From Nyssa sinensis (taxonomy: Eukaryota; Streptophyta; Magnoliopsida; Cornales; Nyssaceae), in contig CM018052.1 in assembly GCA_008638375.1 (NCBI GenBank), positions 6,741,506 to 6,805,505 of the forward strand: a stretch of 64,000 nucleotides of DNA, read 5' to 3'. This document shows positions 60,701 to 64,000 of this stretch, piece by piece; positions within the stretch are counted from its first letter, which is position 1; each line of letters begins with the position of its first letter. Both the position numbers and the translations under genes were made by a program. The notes under the pieces are model-generated. The model was not told the origin of the DNA. It did no database searches and was given only the letters and a program-made list of their open reading frames with translations.

Positions 60701-61788
60701 CCTTTTTGAACTGAAACCTACACCAATGCTACGGCTTGTAAACAACATACATAGTACTACCATTGAATTATAGTTATGAGGGTTTTGTGAAGGTCTATTT
60801 GCTATTGAAGTTTACTGATGCAACAAAACTAGAAAGGTACAGATTTATATGACGAAGGTAGGAGTGGATTGATTATGTAGTTTATTAATAATTGGAAACT
60901 GCTCTATGTGCTGGACTAGTTAACAAAATAGCTTCAAACAAAAGAGAGGAACTGGAGGGACCAATTAAAGGGATACTACAGGTTACGGCAATTCCAAATG
61001 AAGCCAACTACAAGTTATAGTTGTCAACAAAGATTCTTAACTCAATCAATGTCATATATTTTATCCATTTATGACTCAGTTTCTTTAAAACCAATATTCA
61101 TACCAGTTTGCCATTGAAACGTGATTTAATCAACCCACTGTACAGAATTACATTTCCATCTATGATTTTACCCAACCGTTGAAACTATTTTCAAATTAAT
61201 AGCTGAACTATATTCCAATCAATAGCTGAACTATATTTAAATCAATAACTGAATTATAAATAATTCATGTATTTCAGTTTTCCAACAGCTGATCACTATT
61301 ATAATTTTATTAGAGAATGTAAATTCAAAGAATCAAATTTATACCTGCTCTCACATTAGGTGGGTTGTCCATTATTGGACCAAGGAACCTGAGCTCCAAT
61401 TACAGGAATATTCATGAGGCCCCTTCCAACAATAAAAATCAGAAATGTCTTCCATAGCTAACACTATGAAAGGGTAGCGTTGCAGGGAATCTGAATCTCT
61501 TTTCCAATGTCCCAATTTCAAATCAACTTCCTTTTTTTGCATTTGCCAACTGTAACTCATCCAACCCATTTGCAATACCAGCAACCCCTTATAGAAATCA
61601 ACTTCTCAAAAATCTCTCGGCAAAATCCTCCCCTACTGCACCGCTACTCTACTACACCAACACGCACACACGCATATACATTCACATACCCTGGTTCGCA
61701 TCAGATTACAGTGCAACATTTTCCCAAATCAGCAGCTCTAATCACTGTTCAATTTCAATCTCAAGTTCAGCTCCATCCATGCCAACAC
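60701..61788. other. Non-coding, weak likeness to LTR C's right third
   Basis: The segment near 61610-61690 (CACCGCTACTCTACTACACC, then CAACACGCACACACG) parallels 33560-33610 of LTR C. No gene is supported in the rest. Confidence 0.35.
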
Positions 61789-64000
61789 TGTAACACCCCG
61801 ATCCTGTATAATTAATAATTAAATATTAATTATTAATTAGTACCGGCTTAGAGAATAATCAAGGGAATTAACCCTAATCTCCCGACGGTCATGATAGACC
61901 AATAGAATGATTAAACATGTTCGAGAATAGGGTACAATACCCGAACCTAATTATTATTTAATTAGGTGAAATAATGTCAATTTAACACTGACGGAATCCG
62001 AATTAGTTAACCCCGGAAATCCCAAATGACTAATAAATGACACGGAGCCTCTGACACTGTAGATAACTGAAATATGAAACTCTCGGAACAAACCACATCG
62101 AAAAAGGAGTTACGGAATGAAAGTTATGAGGCAAACATCAGAAACTGAATTAATGCGCAGCCAAACAGGGCCTTAGCCCAAAATGGTGAAAAATGGCCAA
62201 ATTGGTGGTCAAGGGGAATTGAACCCTTGACCTATGGAGAGAATGAATTCCATCCAAAAATTAAACCAAGTGGCCACCAGCACCTTTGTGCCCATTTACA
62301 CAACTTAATGGTATATAACACTGAATTGCCCCAACTTGCCACCCAAATGGACCAATGGGGTTTCATGCAGCCACATACAAGACATATAATATATGTTATA
62401 TATATATATATTTGTATATATATATATATATAAATAATCTGATTGGACCCCTCACCCCCACCAATAGAGAAGCATGCAAACAAGTGAATTATAAAATATA
62501 TATACATTTGTATATGTTGTACCTGTGTCTCAGATTGGGAGAAACCAAAAAAAAACTGCCTATGAGTGTTGATGTATGGACGGATCTGCCATTGAGAGGA
62601 AAGGGTTCTTGCATGAGTGAGATTGTACATGCAAATGGGTGTATGTACATGGTGACATTCATGGAGATGCACCAAAGGAAGAGAGGATTCAGGGGGCATG
62701 ACTAAACTGTGGCAACCAAAGGGGTCAGAACTGAGCTATATAGGAGCAGTGGCTTGAACCAAGGTAAAATCCCTAAACTGAAAACCTTTCTGTTTGGGTT
62801 TTGTTACTGTTTTGATAGTTTGAGCCATATAAATTATATGTATGCACTACTGAAAGGCCTAGGATTGCTCTAGAACAACTGAGAAGGGTCGGAATAGCCT
62901 AGAACCCCAACCCGTGAGTGAAACCGCCATGGATAGAGCTTCCCTGTAGCAGGTCTGATTCGACCTCCCTAAAACCGAGTTCTGATGGTCTAGAACTAAT
63001 CTAGACACTGAGAGGGTCCCAAAACCACCAACCCGTGACCCTAAAACCCCATGCAACCCCTCTAACACGTCGGTTGCAGGTTCGGTCACAAAATACCGTT
63101 TGTGATTTGGATGCTTTAAACCGATTTTATTGATTGGGGAATGAAACTATACACCATGAGGATCATGTGGCAACAAACCGCATTGAAAACGGTTGAGGAA
63201 TGAAGGTTTCGTACCGAATTGCAGGTTCGGTTATCCCCTGTTGAACCGAGCCATTGAGCTTGATTCGAAGCACCAAATCGATGCCAAAGCGTTGGCATGA
63301 CATCCAGAAAATGTTTGAAACCAAAACAGGCCGAAGGCCGTGTTTAAAACTCTACGAAAATGGAGGAAAAGAAAACTGGAAACTAAGGTTACTGTTCATC
63401 GTCGTGAGGAAGACGATGAACAGTACCGGACACGGTTCGGGTCGATTTCGGGTTCGGGTCGGGACCCGACCCATTCCGCAAACGGGCTTTAGTTGGACGG
63501 CACCGTTTTGAGGCTAATTGTTTTAAATTAAAATCTGATTTCATCCTGTTTGGTTACGGGCCTTAGAAATAAAAATTGGGAAATTGGGATAGGCTATCCG
63601 AGGATTAAGGGCCAAATTTGAGGTTAACTAGAATATTTAATTCCGGTTTTCCTGAAGGAACTGAACCGGTTGGTTCTTGATGATTTTGGACCGGTTCACT
63701 TGGTGAACCATTGAACCCTTGGGTTTGAACCCCTAAATTATGAAATTATATTTTGAACCCCAAATACTTTCTGAAATTACGGATTTGTCCCCACTGTTTT
63801 AAAGAATTATACTGTGGCCCAGAATTTTGAGAAATTATTCATTTAAGCCCGGGAAAAATTAATTAAATAATAAAATAATTATTTAATTATTTTATTAAAT
63901 AGGTAAAATTACGATTTTACCCCTGGACATTAAATATGTCAAACGGAGTCCAAATAAATTAAACAAATAGTGTATTTTCACTATTTCAAGCATTCTGGAC
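61789..64000 (+). mobile_element. Long chromovirus LTR F, cut by the window edge
   Basis: Starts TGTAACACCCCG. It holds a minus-strand tRNA-like module (62215-62276), AT microsatellites (about 62400-62430), a donor-like CCAAG/GTAAAATCC near 62765, GACGATGAACAGT, GGGTCGGGACCCGACCC (about 63420-63475) and GAACCGGTT words. No TGACGTCA pair is seen. Its position matches the left part of the LTR at 4042; the equivalent of the small ORF would lie just past 64000. Confidence 0.75.

Noticed and set aside
62232..62699. A 155-codon minus-strand open frame in LTR F
   Set aside because: It runs through the AT microsatellite and the LTR's TATA region with no domain and no copy kept in other LTRs.

Overview
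The window is plant nuclear DNA, very probably from a eudicot with a repeat-rich genome. It holds the last coding exon of one ordinary gene (a DUF547-domain protein, 126-443, +). Almost everything else is retrotransposon DNA: Ty3/gypsy chromoviruses with very long (3.4-3.8 kb) LTRs, a Tat-like gypsy element, Ty1/copia SIRE-type elements, and a few small DNA elements. I cannot name the species from the sequence.

Layout. 1-4041: gene end, a tRNA-derived SINE-like segment, a MITE-like insert, a hAT-type non-autonomous element with an 8-bp target duplication, and microsatellites. 4042-7841: a chromovirus solo LTR with target duplication ATACC; it contains an intact small reading frame that can be extended by splicing. 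7842-25424: a Tat-like element (LTR about 8358-8938, gag pieces on both sides) split by a complete chromovirus, element A (9239-24641, minus strand, target duplication AATCT). Element A's 5' LTR is itself split by another solo LTR (18297-22047, target duplication TTTAT). 25425-34806: 5' end of a further chromovirus and LTR pieces, holding solo LTR C (30882-34580, target duplication GTATA). LTR C carries a fragment resembling the largest subunit of RNA polymerase IV/V. 34807-38500: a plus-strand LTR remnant split by a SIRE solo LTR (36179-37302, target duplication AAGTT). 38768-41838: a SIRE-type LTR, primer site and decayed gag. 41839-47592: chromovirus LTR and UTR remnants. 47593-55247: LTR D, split by another solo LTR (47961-51477, target duplication AAACA). 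55248-58345: broken chromovirus pol pieces around a possible pararetrovirus-like fragment. 58351-61788: further LTR pieces. 61789-64000: the start of one more long LTR, cut by the window edge.

The main signal is a shared, gene-like architecture in the long LTRs. Reading in LTR orientation: an antisense tRNA-like module; a TATA tract followed by a GA-rich leader ending in a splice-donor-like site; paired TGACGTCA sites; repeated palindromes built on CGGACTCA; a small exon of about 55-59 nt ending at a near-invariant donor GTGAGTAAC; and a TTTTCAG acceptor near the 3' end. In the LTR at 4042-7841 these sites join one open frame of about 111 codons, and the joined product gains a lysine/arginine-rich stretch. 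In LTR C the corresponding region holds the polymerase-like fragment. Transcription and splicing are inferred from sequence only.
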